Assembly: GCF_024679095.1 (NCBI RefSeq) | Contig: NC_066531.1 | Coordinates: forward strand, 10,574,234 to 10,638,233 | DNA length: 64,000 nt | Direction of reading: 5' to 3' | From: Eriocheir sinensis | Taxonomy: Eukaryota; Arthropoda; Malacostraca; Decapoda; Varunidae | Part shown: one piece after another, positions 1 through 10,518 of the stretch | Position numbering within the stretch: position 1 is the stretch's first letter | How the letters are laid out: the number at the start of each line of letters is the position of its first letter | Program-made: the position numbers and the translations under genes | Notes under the pieces: model-generated | Seen by the model: the letters and a program-made list of their open reading frames with translations, nothing else | The model's database searches: none | Told to the model about the DNA's origin: nothing

Positions 1-454
1 ATTTTGAAAAGTCACCTTGATCTTGTTCACAATTTTGCTTAAGAGGATGATTTACTAAATATTCAATCACTTTATCATCAATTACCTGCCAGTCAGCTGG
101 ATCACTCGACACACACAAATCAACATTAACATCTTGTTCCATAGAATTATTCTTATCAGTCAACTGAGATGAACTGGGTGAAGCTTCAGTCACAGGTGGT
201 ACTAATACTTCTATTGCTGATTCACTCAATAGCTGTGGTTTTGACTCAGCTGACCTTGCATCGTCATCTTTATCACAAAAGTGAACATCTGTTATATCAT
301 CACCTGGGAGTTTACCGTCACTGGTACTAGGCTCTGAATCTCCTTGTGGTTTAAAAAAGGTGGTCAGCTTTGGAAATGACAGCAGTTGTTCAGCTTTTCT
401 TTCTTTTAACTTTCTCTTTTGTGAGCCACTCATATATTCCTTCAGGGACGACAT
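1..454 (-). CDS. hAT transposase / ZMYM1-like protein, N-terminal part (runs off window)
   Basis: The minus strand is open for 151 codons from an ATG at 454 to the window edge. A TAG lies two codons upstream of that ATG. The protein begins MSSLKEYMSGSQKRKLKERK and then reads FPKLTTFFKP, a Ser/Asp/Glu-rich linker and DPADWQVIDDKVIEYLVNH. This layout (basic N-terminus, short LTxFF motif, acidic linker, then a DPxxW motif) is what I know from hAT-family transposases and host genes derived from them (zinc finger MYM-type 1-like). A typical splice acceptor (pyrimidine run then CAG, 501-503) lies upstream, so 455-500 would be 5' UTR of this exon. The TTF/zinc-finger, RNase H-like and dimerisation regions would lie outside the window. 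Whether this is an active transposon or a host gene cannot be told. Confidence 0.6.
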   Translation of the reverse strand, partial: MSSLKEYMSGSQKRKLKERKAEQLLSFPKLTTFFKPQGDSEPSTSDGKLPGDDITDVHFCDKDDDARSAESKPQLLSESAIEVLVPPVTEASPSSSQLTDKNNSMEQDVNVDLCVSSDPADWQVIDDKVIEYLVNHPLKQNCEQDQGDFSK

Positions 455-503
455 AATCTATCTCCACTTTTCTCCAGTCCTGAGAATCTCCAAGAATATT
501 CTG

Positions 504-990
504 TAAGGATAAATTAGTTCAGTGTAAGATATCAATTTGGCATCAGATTTTTGGTGGTTTGTTTGCATTTTTTTCAAGACAAAGGAAGCGTGCTAGGACA
601 ACATATACAGTATACACCCCAGGAAACACCCCTAGAAACATTTTTTGGTTATGCATAAAGAACATGATATGGACATGAAGATAAACGAAGCAGATCTAAT
701 GACAATTAAGGCTATCAAACGATGTTGATCTGCAGATCGTAGAGCTTGTGTTAAAAATAATAAAAGAAAACGACTACCTATCCTAATGAAAGAAAACGGT
801 ATTCTGGCACTCTATTCTGGCTGCATATTGCAATTTCGTTTCATTGCACAATGCTTTTGTATATATTTACATACTCAGCTTAACTCCCACCTTGAGAGGG
901 TTAAATGCAGGGCTAGTTCTGTTATCGAGGTTTGATGGGGCCGTGTTACGTGTAGGCAGTGGAACAATGCAGGGGCATTGTATATATACA

Positions 991-991
<1 letters not shown>
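504..991. other. unassigned, intron or 5' flank of the hAT/ZMYM-like exon
   Basis: AT-rich sequence with no convincing ORF, repeat or RNA gene. It has no counterpart next to copy B, so it is the true left flank of the duplicated unit. Confidence 0.4.

Positions 992-1046
<55 letters not shown>
992..1046. repeat. (GA)n microsatellite
   Basis: About 27 perfect GA units. Copy B starts just to the right of the equivalent place, behind the N gap, so this repeat is probably what stopped the assembly. ORFs reading RERERE or SLSLSL here are artefacts of the repeat. Confidence 0.95.
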
Positions 1047-1050
<4 letters not shown>

Positions 1051-1076
1051 AAACAGAACCTTAAACAAACTGACAA

Positions 1077-1236
1077 AAATTAGACAGTACAGTAAAGAGA
1101 AAACTTAAGACAGAGGTGCAAAGAAGAGCAACAAAGGGAACAGAGAGAAGAGGATATGGAGGTGCTGGACACAGGAGTGGCTGAGGCAATGGCTGGAAAT
1201 GATTGGCAGCATATCAAGAACCACTTAACCTTCTGA
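1077..1236 (+). CDS. candidate C-terminal coding exon, copy A
   Basis: One frame reads a charged, coiled-coil-like segment followed by EVLDTGVAEAMAGNDWQHI, ending KNHLTF and a TGA at 1,234-1,236. The composition is protein-like rather than repeat-derived, and the frame is preserved in copy B apart from one extra A in copy A near 1,102. A possible acceptor AG lies at about 1,082-1,086. I do not recognise the family. It could be the last exon of a plus-strand gene whose earlier exons are outside the window, or chance. Confidence 0.35.
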
Positions 1237-1499
1237 GAGATAAATGCGAAAAAAAATGAAGTTAAACAAATGACTTAACTTACTTTTCCTTTACTTTCTT
1301 TGAGCTAATAAGTGTTCTGCAAGGTTTTGAGACACACACCTCACTTAGAACAAGGGGGTCGGGGGAGAGGGGAGGGGGGAACACACAGTGGGGGGTACCT
1401 TCACTGCCCCTCCCCCCCAAAAAAAAAAAACTAGAATAACCAAAATATTACGTAACTTACTACCTTTAAAAATCATGCTAATGTGTATGGCATCTTTAC
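1237..1499. other. unassigned, purine/C-rich homopolymers
   Basis: Holds a G-rich run near 1,350-1,400 and a poly-A after a C run near 1,410-1,430. No gene is seen. If the exon before it is real, this would be 3' UTR. Confidence 0.3.

Positions 1500-1550
<51 letters not shown>
1500..1550. repeat. (CA)n microsatellite
   Basis: About 25 CA units. The copy B equivalent is shorter and is followed by a T run. Confidence 0.95.
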
Positions 1551-1553
<3 letters not shown>

Positions 1554-1584
1554 CGCTTTCACAGTCAACACGAAAAACCGTTAG

Positions 1585-2045
1585 ACTAAATATTTAACTT
1601 TAATTCCACAACGTTCACCTTTGAGTCTAAAATGCTAAAAACTATGTAAAATCAGTAAATTATGAGGAATGAGCCACCGGGAATACACTGGGGGCGCGTT
1701 ACCATGGTGTGCTTTGTCCCCCTCCCCTTCGTTACACTAAATATTTAACTTTACTTCCAAACCGTTCGCCTGTGGGTCTAAAACGCTTTAAACTATCTGA
1801 AAACAGTTACTTGTGAGGAATGAGCAGCCGGGAATACACTGGAGGCGCGTTACCATGCTGTGTTTTGTCCCCCTCAGCATCCTTACCGCTATATATACCT
1901 TATTTTAATCCCCCAATGTTCGGTCAAGAATGCTTAAATCTACCTAATGACAGTTAATTGTGATGAATGAGACCGGGTATACACTGGGGGCGCGTTACCA
2001 TGGTGTGCTGTTTTTGTCCTCAGCATCCTCACCGCTAATCCTTAT
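1585..2045 (+). repeat. tandem repeat, about 150-bp unit, three diverged copies (copy A)
   Basis: Each unit carries a TATTTAAC/TTATTTTAA-like start, a GTTCGCCTGTGGGTCT-like middle, a GAGGAATGAG block, then ATACACTGGGGGCGCGTTAC and CATGGTGTGC. The GCGTTACCATG motif recurs near 1,696, 1,847 and 1,992, so the spacing is about 151 and 145 bp. Units differ by substitutions and small indels, so the array is not recent. No coding frame is shared by the units. A regulatory role is possible but not shown. Confidence 0.75.
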
Positions 2046-2527
2046 TTTAACACACTTTCAAACATCACAGGACACCCATACGCCACACACACATACTAGG
2101 GACTACAAGCTACACGTACACACCAGTAACACTCACACAGAACCGCCATAAAGGGATACAAATGGAATAATGATTAACGCCTTCAGGAACAGTGCGCCGC
2201 CATGTTGCACGCCGGCTCAGTTCTCACCCTCATAACCCCACTACTAAGAGTCTCACCGGGGAAATGTTAGTGGTGAAGTGTACCTGGTGATCTGTTTAAT
2301 TACTCTGGCTACCTGTGATGTAGTGTAAATGCCGCGTACCTGAATTAGAGGGAAAAATGTCTCCCGTGCGTACCTCCTGCTTCGTCCTGGTTCCCGTAAT
2401 GGCCGCCGTGAAGCTTCTAATTTCATCTACATTCTCTTGATCTTGCCTTTTCTGGGGTTTATTATTCCTTTTATGGCATATTTTGTGTATATAATTTTTT
2501 TAGGCATTTTCGTTGGTTTCCTTTTGC
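2046..2527. other. unassigned, includes a GC-richer stretch around 2,190-2,400
   Basis: Contains GCGCCGCCATG and GGCCGCCGTG-like blocks that resemble the start of a transcribed region, but no ORF is supported. The same sequence is retained in copy B. Confidence 0.3.
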
Positions 2528-2840
2528 TTCTAAGAGTGTCCTTGTGAAAAATGTTTGGTCATCCTTTATATACTCGTAATTTGTCATGTCACTCTACTAC
2601 ATCCTTTATTTCTAACCTATTTCTCGATGTTATTGTTATTTTTTCCATTTTTTGGGCCATGTTTTGTTTCTAAGAGTCCTTATAAAAAATGTTTGGTCAT
2701 CCTTTACACACTCGTATTTTGTCATGTCACTGTACCATATTCTTTATTTTCTAAGCTATTTTCTCGACGTAACTATTTCTTTCTCTATTTTCAGTGTCAT
2801 GTTTTGTTTCTAAATGCGTCTCTGTAAAAATTGTAATATT
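2528..2840 (+). repeat. tandem repeat, 140-bp unit, two copies plus a partial third (copy A)
   Basis: The block TTGTTTCTAAGAGT followed by AATGTTTGGTCATCC begins at about 2,528, 2,668 and 2,808, a 140-bp period. Each unit includes ATTTGTCATGTCACT. The noisy third copy of the locus begins inside this array (around 30,480). Confidence 0.8.
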
Positions 2841-3373
2841 TCTTTTGTTTGTCTTCAAGTGGGTGTCTCTTAAGCAGTTTTTTTTTCCCTAGTTAATTTT
2901 CTCAACAACATTTGCTTTTCAACGATCATTTATTCAACAAGTGGCGAGTTCAGTGAGGTTTTTATTATTTTACAAACGCTGCGTGCAAAAAGGCGGGAAA
3001 TTTAAACAGACTAACACCAGCAATAGAAGTAGCTATAATTTCAACACAGCTTTTGAGGATATTAAAGCCTTTCCTTGCCTATTTAAACCTCATAGTAGTG
3101 TAGGAAGAGACCAATCAACCTTTTTTCTCAATAAGCGAATGTGTGAATAGGGATGAAAATTATAACAGTACGTATGTGCGAAAAAAAAAATCGTTAACGG
3201 TCTCTGCATTTCGCACAAAACAGAACTTCGAATGACTGCTCCGAGATCTCAAAAGCATTTATTTATATGTGTTTTGTTTCTAAGTACTATTTTATCGCCT
3301 TAGGAAAGCACAAATGTTAGTCATCACGAAAATATAACATGAAAATAGAGTTCGAGTGATACATTTCTTTTTG

Positions 3374-3375
<2 letters not shown>
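2841..3375. other. unassigned AT-rich sequence
   Basis: No supported gene. It contains another TTTTGTTTCTAAG block near 3,270, suggesting a diverged remnant of the 140-bp repeat. Confidence 0.3.

Positions 3376-3459
<84 letters not shown>
3376..3459. repeat. (TA)n microsatellite
   Basis: About 42 TA units, then short GT and GA runs. The copy B equivalent is longer (about 105 bp). Confidence 0.95.
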
Positions 3460-3462
<3 letters not shown>

Positions 3463-3731
3463 GTGTGTGGTTTGTGTGTGTGTGTGTGAGAGATTTTGAC
3501 TGTCCTTTTTCAAGAAAACTTAAGGACAAACAGGCTCAAAAAAGGACAGACTGTCCTTAAAAGGACAAACATGGCAACCCTGCCACACACAGTACGAGTC
3601 TGGTGACTGCGGCAGTTTCAAAAGAGCAACCTGCATTGTGAGTCAGTAAATTTAATTTTTGTGGAATGAATATGACACACAAAAGTTGATGAATGTGGAT
3701 TTTGGTCAAGGTGCTGAAGGTTAACGAACAT

Positions 3732-3733
<2 letters not shown>

Positions 3734-3820
<87 letters not shown>
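3734..3820. repeat. (TC)n microsatellite
   Basis: About 43 TC units. Serine-leucine ORFs over it are artefacts. Confidence 0.95.
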
Positions 3821-3821
<1 letters not shown>

Positions 3822-3927
3822 ACCATTGGGCCACCACAACTTAAGTCCCCAGGACCCCAGTGGGCCCTCAGTTACCAGTGGGCCCTAGGCCAATGGCCTA
3901 TGTTGCCTATTGGCAAATCCGGCCCTG
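3821..3927 (-). mobile_element. candidate hAT-type transposon terminus
   Basis: Read on the minus strand, the segment starts CAGGGCCGGATTTGCC, which resembles hAT ends (CAGGG/CAGGGCCGG). It then has a CCAAT...ATTGG imperfect palindrome and two GGGCCCACTGG blocks before the TC microsatellite. No second terminus or 8-bp target duplication was identified, so only one end is proposed. Confidence 0.35.
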
Positions 3928-3935
3928 CTTCTATG

Positions 3936-4767
3936 TATCAGTCATCTGCCCGGAGGGTACCACTTATCAACGGGTTACTGGTCACTATGCCATAGCGGAA
4001 GCATGCTATATCCGCTCCACTAACATAACGTACCCGTCCCGGATCCGTCTGGTGTTCACGGCCAATATTTCCCATCGAGTGTTTCCTCTGCGGTCTCTCG
4101 ATAACATTCACTTCTCCAGCATCTCTTATGTGACTAATCCCTTAATTCATTATCTTTCGCAAACGAAACAGAGTTTGCAGAAACCCTGGAGGAAACGCTG
4201 CCTGAATACTTGCACCTCACCTACTTGTACCCTGGAATTTTTGTGCCAATGTTTCTGATGTTCGTCAGTCTCGTCGTCATGTGCTACCTTATTAGGAGGA
4301 ACTCTGTCCTGCACGATTATTTGGTGGTTCAGACAAGGCGACAGGATGCAGGGAAGCCACTGGCTAGGAAGTTTTTTTTTTTCTCACCTAAGACAAAGGC
4401 AAGAAATCTGTCATTTCTCCTGCTCCTGTACCTTAACATTGTACTATGTTCCCACCTATTGTTGTTGTTCTTCTTATTTTTTGGAATCTGGATGAGCATT
4501 TCATGTTATGTCACTAGGCCACTTATTAACTACAGATACTTGTGTCTTTATGTTTCTCCATTTAGAGATTATTTCTCTGATTTATGTCGCACCCGCTGGT
4601 GTTACCTCTCATTATTTATGTCATTACTACACGAGTATTCCTGCTTAGCCATTGTTTTCATATACTTGTCCCATAAGCAGTCTGCTCAACATGTTCACAC
4701 TATTTCGGGTCCACTACTAATTAGATTTTTTGGGGGGTGTCGCGAGGTCGCGATCAGCGGTAGGTGA
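3936..4767 (+). pseudogene. unrecognised membrane-protein-like ORF, frameshifted (copy A)
   Basis: A plus-strand frame with non-repetitive composition begins near a pyrimidine-rich tract plus CAG (3,930-3,942). It shows an N-glycosylation-like NIT and NIS, then a hydrophobic stretch (PGIFVPMFLMFVSLVVMCYL) followed by basic RR: the layout of an extracellular segment, one membrane helix and a cytosolic tail. In copy A a missing T near 4,138 breaks the frame; copy B is open through this point. The later part (after about 4,370) is T-rich and may be intron rather than coding. I do not recognise a family. Confidence 0.35.
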
Positions 4768-5167
4768 CCGAGCAGTGTTATAATTGTAGTATATCAATGT
4801 ATTATTATTATTATTACTTATTATCACCACGGATTAGGCATGCAATACCAATGGAAAAAATCCACGACAGATAGATCACGCCACCTTGTAGGAATGTCAG
4901 CTGTCAGTGTTTACCATCTCAGTTTGTATACAAAGCATTTCATCAAGCTTAGAGGTCACCTTGACATACGTGACCAATTGTAACTTCATTATTTTCCACT
5001 CTGAAACTCGTCACTCCTTCGAGAGAGCTCGCACCACACACCTAGCGTCTCGTCTCTCTCACCCATGCTACGCTGTATCTTAGGTTAAGAATATATTTCT
5101 TCTAAGACAGCAAGAGTTTCCCTTCACGCCCGCAAGTCCCCGCAACCAAGCGTTACACCGTTACAAC
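4768..5167. other. unassigned, short (ATT)n near 4,800
   Basis: Contains an ATT repeat of about 6 units and a TCTCGTCTCTCTC patch. No gene is supported up to the LINE 5' end. Confidence 0.3.
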
Positions 5168-7345
5168 CTGAGGATGTACTTTTCCGATTTCCCGTGGAAT
5201 GATTACTGCCTCCAGGAGAGACCCCTCTGTGTGTGCCCAGCGCATCTCAGAGGTGATTGTCTCTGGAATGGAGGCATACATTCCACGTTCTTTTTTTACT
5301 CCTCATACTAAAAATCCTTGGTTTAATCGTGCTTGTTCTCGTGCTATTAAAGATAGAGAGGCAGCTCACAAAAAGTTCCAGAGCCTTCGAACTCCCGCTA
5401 ACTATGGCTTTTAAATTTCAGCCCGGAATCGGGCCAAATCTATTCTCTGACTTACCAAAACTGCTTTAATCAATAGAAAATGTCAACACCTTGCTTCTTC
5501 TAATTCTTCTCGTGACTTCTGGCATCTAGCCAAAATGTCTCCTCAATTTCACTTCTTACTCTTTCCCTCTTTTCCTTAACCCTGACGGCAGCACTGCCGT
5601 CTCATTTGTCTCTAAGGCTCAAACTTTCTGTAAGAACTCCACCCTGGACGATTCTGGGCATATTCCACCTACTCACCCCCCCTCTGACTCCTTTATGCCC
5701 GTTATTAAGATTCTTCCAAATGATGTTTTCTATGCCCTCTCTGGCCTCAACTCTCAGAAGGCTTATGGACCTGATGGAGTCTCTTATTGTCCTTAAAAAC
5801 TATGCTTCCGTGCTGACACCCTGCCTGGTCAAACTCTTTCGTCTCTGCCTATCAATATCTACCTATCCTTCCTGTTGGAAGTATGCCTTTGTACAGCCTG
5901 TGCCTAAGAAGGGTGACCGTTCCAATCCCTCAAACTACCGCCCTATAGCTTTACTTTCATGTATATCTAAAGGTTTTGAATCAATCCTTAACCGGAAGAT
6001 TCAAAAGCACCTTTCCACTTCCAACCTTCTATCTGATCGCCAGTATGGGTTCTGCAATGGGCGTTCTACTGGCGATCTTCTTGCTCTCTTAACTGACTCT
6101 TGGTCATCCTCTTTTAGCCATTTCGGTGAAACTTTCTCAGTTGCGCTAGACATATCGAAAACCTTCGATAGAGTCTGGCACAAGTCTTTACTTTCTAAAC
6201 TGCCCTCTTTCAGATTCAATCCCTCTCTCTGTTCCTTTATCTCCAGTTTCCTTTCCGGCCGTTGTATCTCTGCGGTGGTAGACGGTCACTGTTCTTCCCC
6301 TAAACCTATCAACAGTTGTGTTCCAAAGGCCTCTGTCCTATCAGCCACTCTCTTCTTGTTATTCATCAGTGATCTTCTTTCAATAACAAACTGTCCTGTC
6401 CACTCATACGCCGACGACTCCACTCTGCATTATTCAACTTCACACACGACTCCAGACTGGAGGCAGCTTAACCTCACACCTTGCAATCATTTCCGATTGG
6501 GGTAGAAGAAACCTTGTGTCCTTCAATGCCTCAAAAACTCAATTTCCCCACCTATCAACTCGACACAATCTTCCAAACACCTATCCGCTATTCTTCAACA
6601 ACACTCAGTTGTCACCTTCTTCAACACTAAATATCCTCGGTCTATTCTTAACTCAAAATCTCAACTGGAAACTTCATATTTCCACTCTCGCTAAATCAGC
6701 TTCCTCGAGGTTGGGCGTTCTGTATCGTCTCATCCAGTTCTTCTCCCCCGCACAGTTGCTGTCCATATACAGGGGCCTTGTCCGCCCTCGTATGGAGTAT
6801 GCATCTCACGTGTGGGGGGGAGGGTGCTCCACTCACACCTTTTCTGGACAGCGCGAAGTCTAAGGCTCTTCGTCTCATCAGCTCTCCTCTTCCAACTGAT
6901 AGTTTTCTACCTCTTAAATTCCGTCGCGATGTTGCCTCTCTTTTTATCTTCTATCGCTATTTTCACGCTGACTGCTCTTCTGAACTTGCTAACTGAATGC
7001 CTCCTTCCCTCCCGCGGCCCTGCTGCACACGACTTTCTACTCATGTTCATCCCTATACTGTCCAAACCCCTTGTGCAAGATTTAACCAGCATCTTCACTC
7101 TTTCATCCCTCACGCTGGTAAACTCTGGAGCAATCTTCCTTCATCTGTATTTCCTCCTGCCTACGACTTGAACTCTTTCAATAGGAGGGTATCAGGACAC
7201 CTCTCCTCCCGAAATTAACCTCTCTTTCGGCCACCTCTTTTGATTTTCTTTTTCTCAGGAGCAGCGAGTAGCGGGCTTTTTTTTTTATTATTGTTTTTTT
7301 TTGTGCCATTGAGCTGTCTCCTTTTTTTTAAAATCACTTTCAAAC
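5168..7345 (+). mobile_element. jockey-like LINE, 5'-truncated and frameshifted (copy A)
   Basis: The element begins in the linker after the endonuclease domain (VCAQRISEVIVSGMEAYIP, NPWFNRACSRAIKDREAAHK) and continues through the reverse transcriptase: PVPKKGDRSNPSNYRPIAL, a DRQYGF block, VALDISKTFDRVWH (motif A), and SYADDSTLHY (motif C, codons at 6,407-6,418). The typical C-terminal end of this family is FPPAYDLNSFNRRVSGHLSS at about 7,150-7,217. The frame changes near 5,415-5,600, 6,505 and 6,860, so no intact protein is made. The endonuclease is absent. The 3' UTR has the GGAGCAGCGAGTAGCGGGCT motif and a T-rich tail. It sits downstream of METTL27-like exon 4, in the opposite orientation. 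Confidence 0.85.
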
Positions 7346-7411
7346 TCACTCACTCACTCACTCACGCACGCACGCACGCACGCAGGCACGCAGCCTCACT
7401 TACTCACTCAC
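7346..7411. repeat. CACT/CACG tetranucleotide-rich stretch
   Basis: Short runs of ACTC and CACG lie between the LINE tail and the donor side of METTL27-like exon 4. The exon's donor (GTGAGT on the minus strand) lies at 7,406-7,411. Confidence 0.6.
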
Positions 7412-7504
7412 CGTTCTTTGCGACGCGCACAACGTCGTCGAGGCCACTGTGTGAGATGTGACCTTCGTCCATACCGCCCGAGGTGACCACCAGGTCGTAT
7501 GTGT

Positions 7505-7560
<56 letters not shown>

Positions 7561-9135
7561 TAAAAAAAAAATAATTATATTAATCTTTACATATGAAACA
7601 ACAACAATAAAAATAATTCCACTCACACAGCTCTCCTGGACAGAGTGAAGTCTAAGGCTCTTCGTCTCATCAGTTCTCCTCCTCTTACTGACAACCTTCT
7701 ACCTCTTAATTAAATTCCGCCGCTATGTTGCCTCTTTTCTATCTTCTATCGATATCTTCAGGATGACTGCTCTTCTGAACTTGCTAACTGCATGCCTCCG
7801 TCCCTCCCGCGGCCCCGCTGCACACGACTTTCTACTCATGCTCATCCCTATACTATCCAAAACCCTTATGCAAGAGGTAAACTCTGGAACAACCTTCCTT
7901 CGTCTGTATTTCCCCCTGCCTATGACTTGACATATTTCAAGAAGAGTGTATCAAGACACCTCTCCTCTCGAAATTGACCTCTATTTTGTCTACTCTTTAC
8001 TTTTATCTTTTATGGGAGCGGCGAGTAGCAGGCTTTTTTTTGTACTCTTTTTGTTGCCCTTGAGCCGTGTCCTTTGATGTAAAAAAAAAAATACTAATAC
8101 CTTTGGGCACGGTGGAGTGTCCGCTGCCGATAAACTCCAGGAAGTCGTTGGTATAGATGCCAGTCTCCCGCTGCTTCATCATGCCCTCCGACGGGTCCAC
8201 AGCGTCTATGTGCCTGTGGGAGCGGCTGTAGTAGTTGTAGTAGTAGTAGTAGTAGAAGTTATAGCAGTAGTAGTAGTTGTTGGGAATCAGTAAATTTACC
8301 CTACCCAACAGTTAGGTCACTCGCAAAGTGAATAACACACCCGTCAGACAATCCCAAACAAACAAGTGCTTACCAGCATTTAGGTGGTGAAGGTATCCAA
8401 CAAGCAACTCCAGACAGCCGAACAAATAATAATCCTACCGGATCCGTGTAGTAAAATCTATCTGTCTCAAATAACTGCTGGGGGCACTTAGCTGAGAAGC
8501 GGGTTTCAAAAGATATTGTTGTCTCTGAAGTCTCGTTGCCGGGTGTAGTATCCCTCAGTCAGTTAATAGAAGGCACACTGCGTCCGAGTTAATGGGTGGG
8601 CTGCAGTGCCTTGGTCTTTACTTTGTGAAGGCCGGTGATGGAGTGAGAGAAAACCAACCACGTGGGTCTGAAGCGATATTTTGTATTTCTCTCGCCAGAT
8701 GGCGTGGCTTTCCTCTCTGTTTCCATAAGTTAAATTATCCTTGCCCTTTAATTTTAATTCAGCAAGAACAATTAGTTACTATTTCGTGAAAGGAAACACT
8801 TCACTATTGTTATTCCTTTCATGGTAAATGTGGTTAGTCTTCAGGCAGTGAATAAGTTGATTCTGTCTCGGTTTGGGAGCCGATGACCGAAGTATTCAAG
8901 TACCATCCAAGGCTTATTTGAGCTCAGACGATACTCATAGTTGGCTTGAACTCTCGGCCCAAGACTAGTTCCATAAGGGAAATAGTTAATTTGTCTAGTC
9001 CCCCGGTTAACTGGCCTAATTCCTAACATAGTATAGCCCATCGATTTTAACTTGAGCCCTTGGGCGCGACACAAGGATTCCCCACGAGACCGCGCTGGTG
9101 CCACATCACTCCATTACTCTCCTCAGAGAGGGTGG

Positions 9136-9201
<66 letters not shown>

Positions 9202-10459
9202 GCATGGCTGCGCAGGGCGCAAGATTGAGATCTACTTCATTTGTCCATTGCGGCGTAACGTTGAATGATGCGGCCTGACGCCTGTTGCCAAGGTCCGTCA
9301 GGCGGCAAAGTTGCATCAGCCACGTTGCCAAGTGATATGGAAGGTTTACTGAGTCGTTGTCTTTCCCTCTAATCCCAGGTCGAGTGCCCCAGTCTGCGGG
9401 ATCTGCGAGAGCAGTACCTCTCCCGGTGTCGTGATGTACATGGCAATTTTTCCCTTTCCCTAATGCTGGGTGAAAAGGCGTTCACCCCTGGACATGACGT
9501 CATGGGGTATCTGCAGGAGATGGGCATCCTCCATCTCTTGTAGGGTCTCTTTATAGAAAGTTCTTTGTATTTCACTAATACATTTTTAAGAAACATTTTA
9601 TTATATTTTAAACTAGTGCTATATCTGAATGGACCATTTCAAAACTATCTTCCTAATAACTTTTATCACCCTTAGATTATTTTAATTATTTGCCTTCCAT
9701 TTTATTACTCCGGTGCCATATGACCAAGATGTTGCGGCGCCATAAAAGAAACTCTATATCAATCAATCAATCAATCCTCTATCCCAAGCCATTCATAACA
9801 CCACGCAGTCGTATTATGAATGTATGTAAATTCCATAAATAGATAACTTACAGACTAACAGTGAGACAAAACGTCATGCGCAGGTCATCGCTAGATCTGT
9901 AAACAATGGGGTTTCCCCGGGCCAAGTCACAGGACTCAATTTTAAGTTAGAGTTGATGGACTATAGTAATGCCGCTCCTGCCTGCTCCCAGTTCCCACCC
10001 AGCGCCCCTGCCTCTACACAAGCTGTAATTTCCAACACATCATCTTCATCTCTTGGCGTTAGACTCGTGTTGAGGCTGAGGCACTGGCAGGCAGGAGGAG
10101 TGGACTGGAGGATATTTAAGCATGGTGACCGGACATCTCCTGTCTGCGGGCCTGCGGCACCCACCTGAAGCCTTCCTGGTGGAGTTCGCGGCCCACGCAG
10201 CCCGTCCCAGCGGCCACGTCCAGCACCCTGGCCTTAGCTCGCCGCTCCGGGGGTACCCAACGCAGCGCCTCCTCCAGCGTGATGGCGGGGCCACGGTCCC
10301 CGCCTTTCCAGATCATCTAAGGGACGGGGAAGCGGTGATTACAGGTGGGTACCCCAGGGCCGCATCACTTCACTCCCAGACCTCAAGGAGTTGTCGCCGG
10401 TTTAACGCAAAATCATTCCAGCGATACCCCATGATTCTGAGTAGGCTCTTGGTACCGAA

Positions 10460-10518
<59 letters not shown>

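Noticed and set aside
867..1076. ORFs of Ser-Leu, Arg-Glu, Cys-Val, His-Thr or Ile-Tyr repeats
   Set aside because: They are translations of GA, TC, CA, GT and TA microsatellites here and at every similar repeat in the window.
8841..9104. 87-codon minus-strand ORF in METTL27-like intron 2
   Set aside because: No recognisable motif and no splice borders; broken in copy B.
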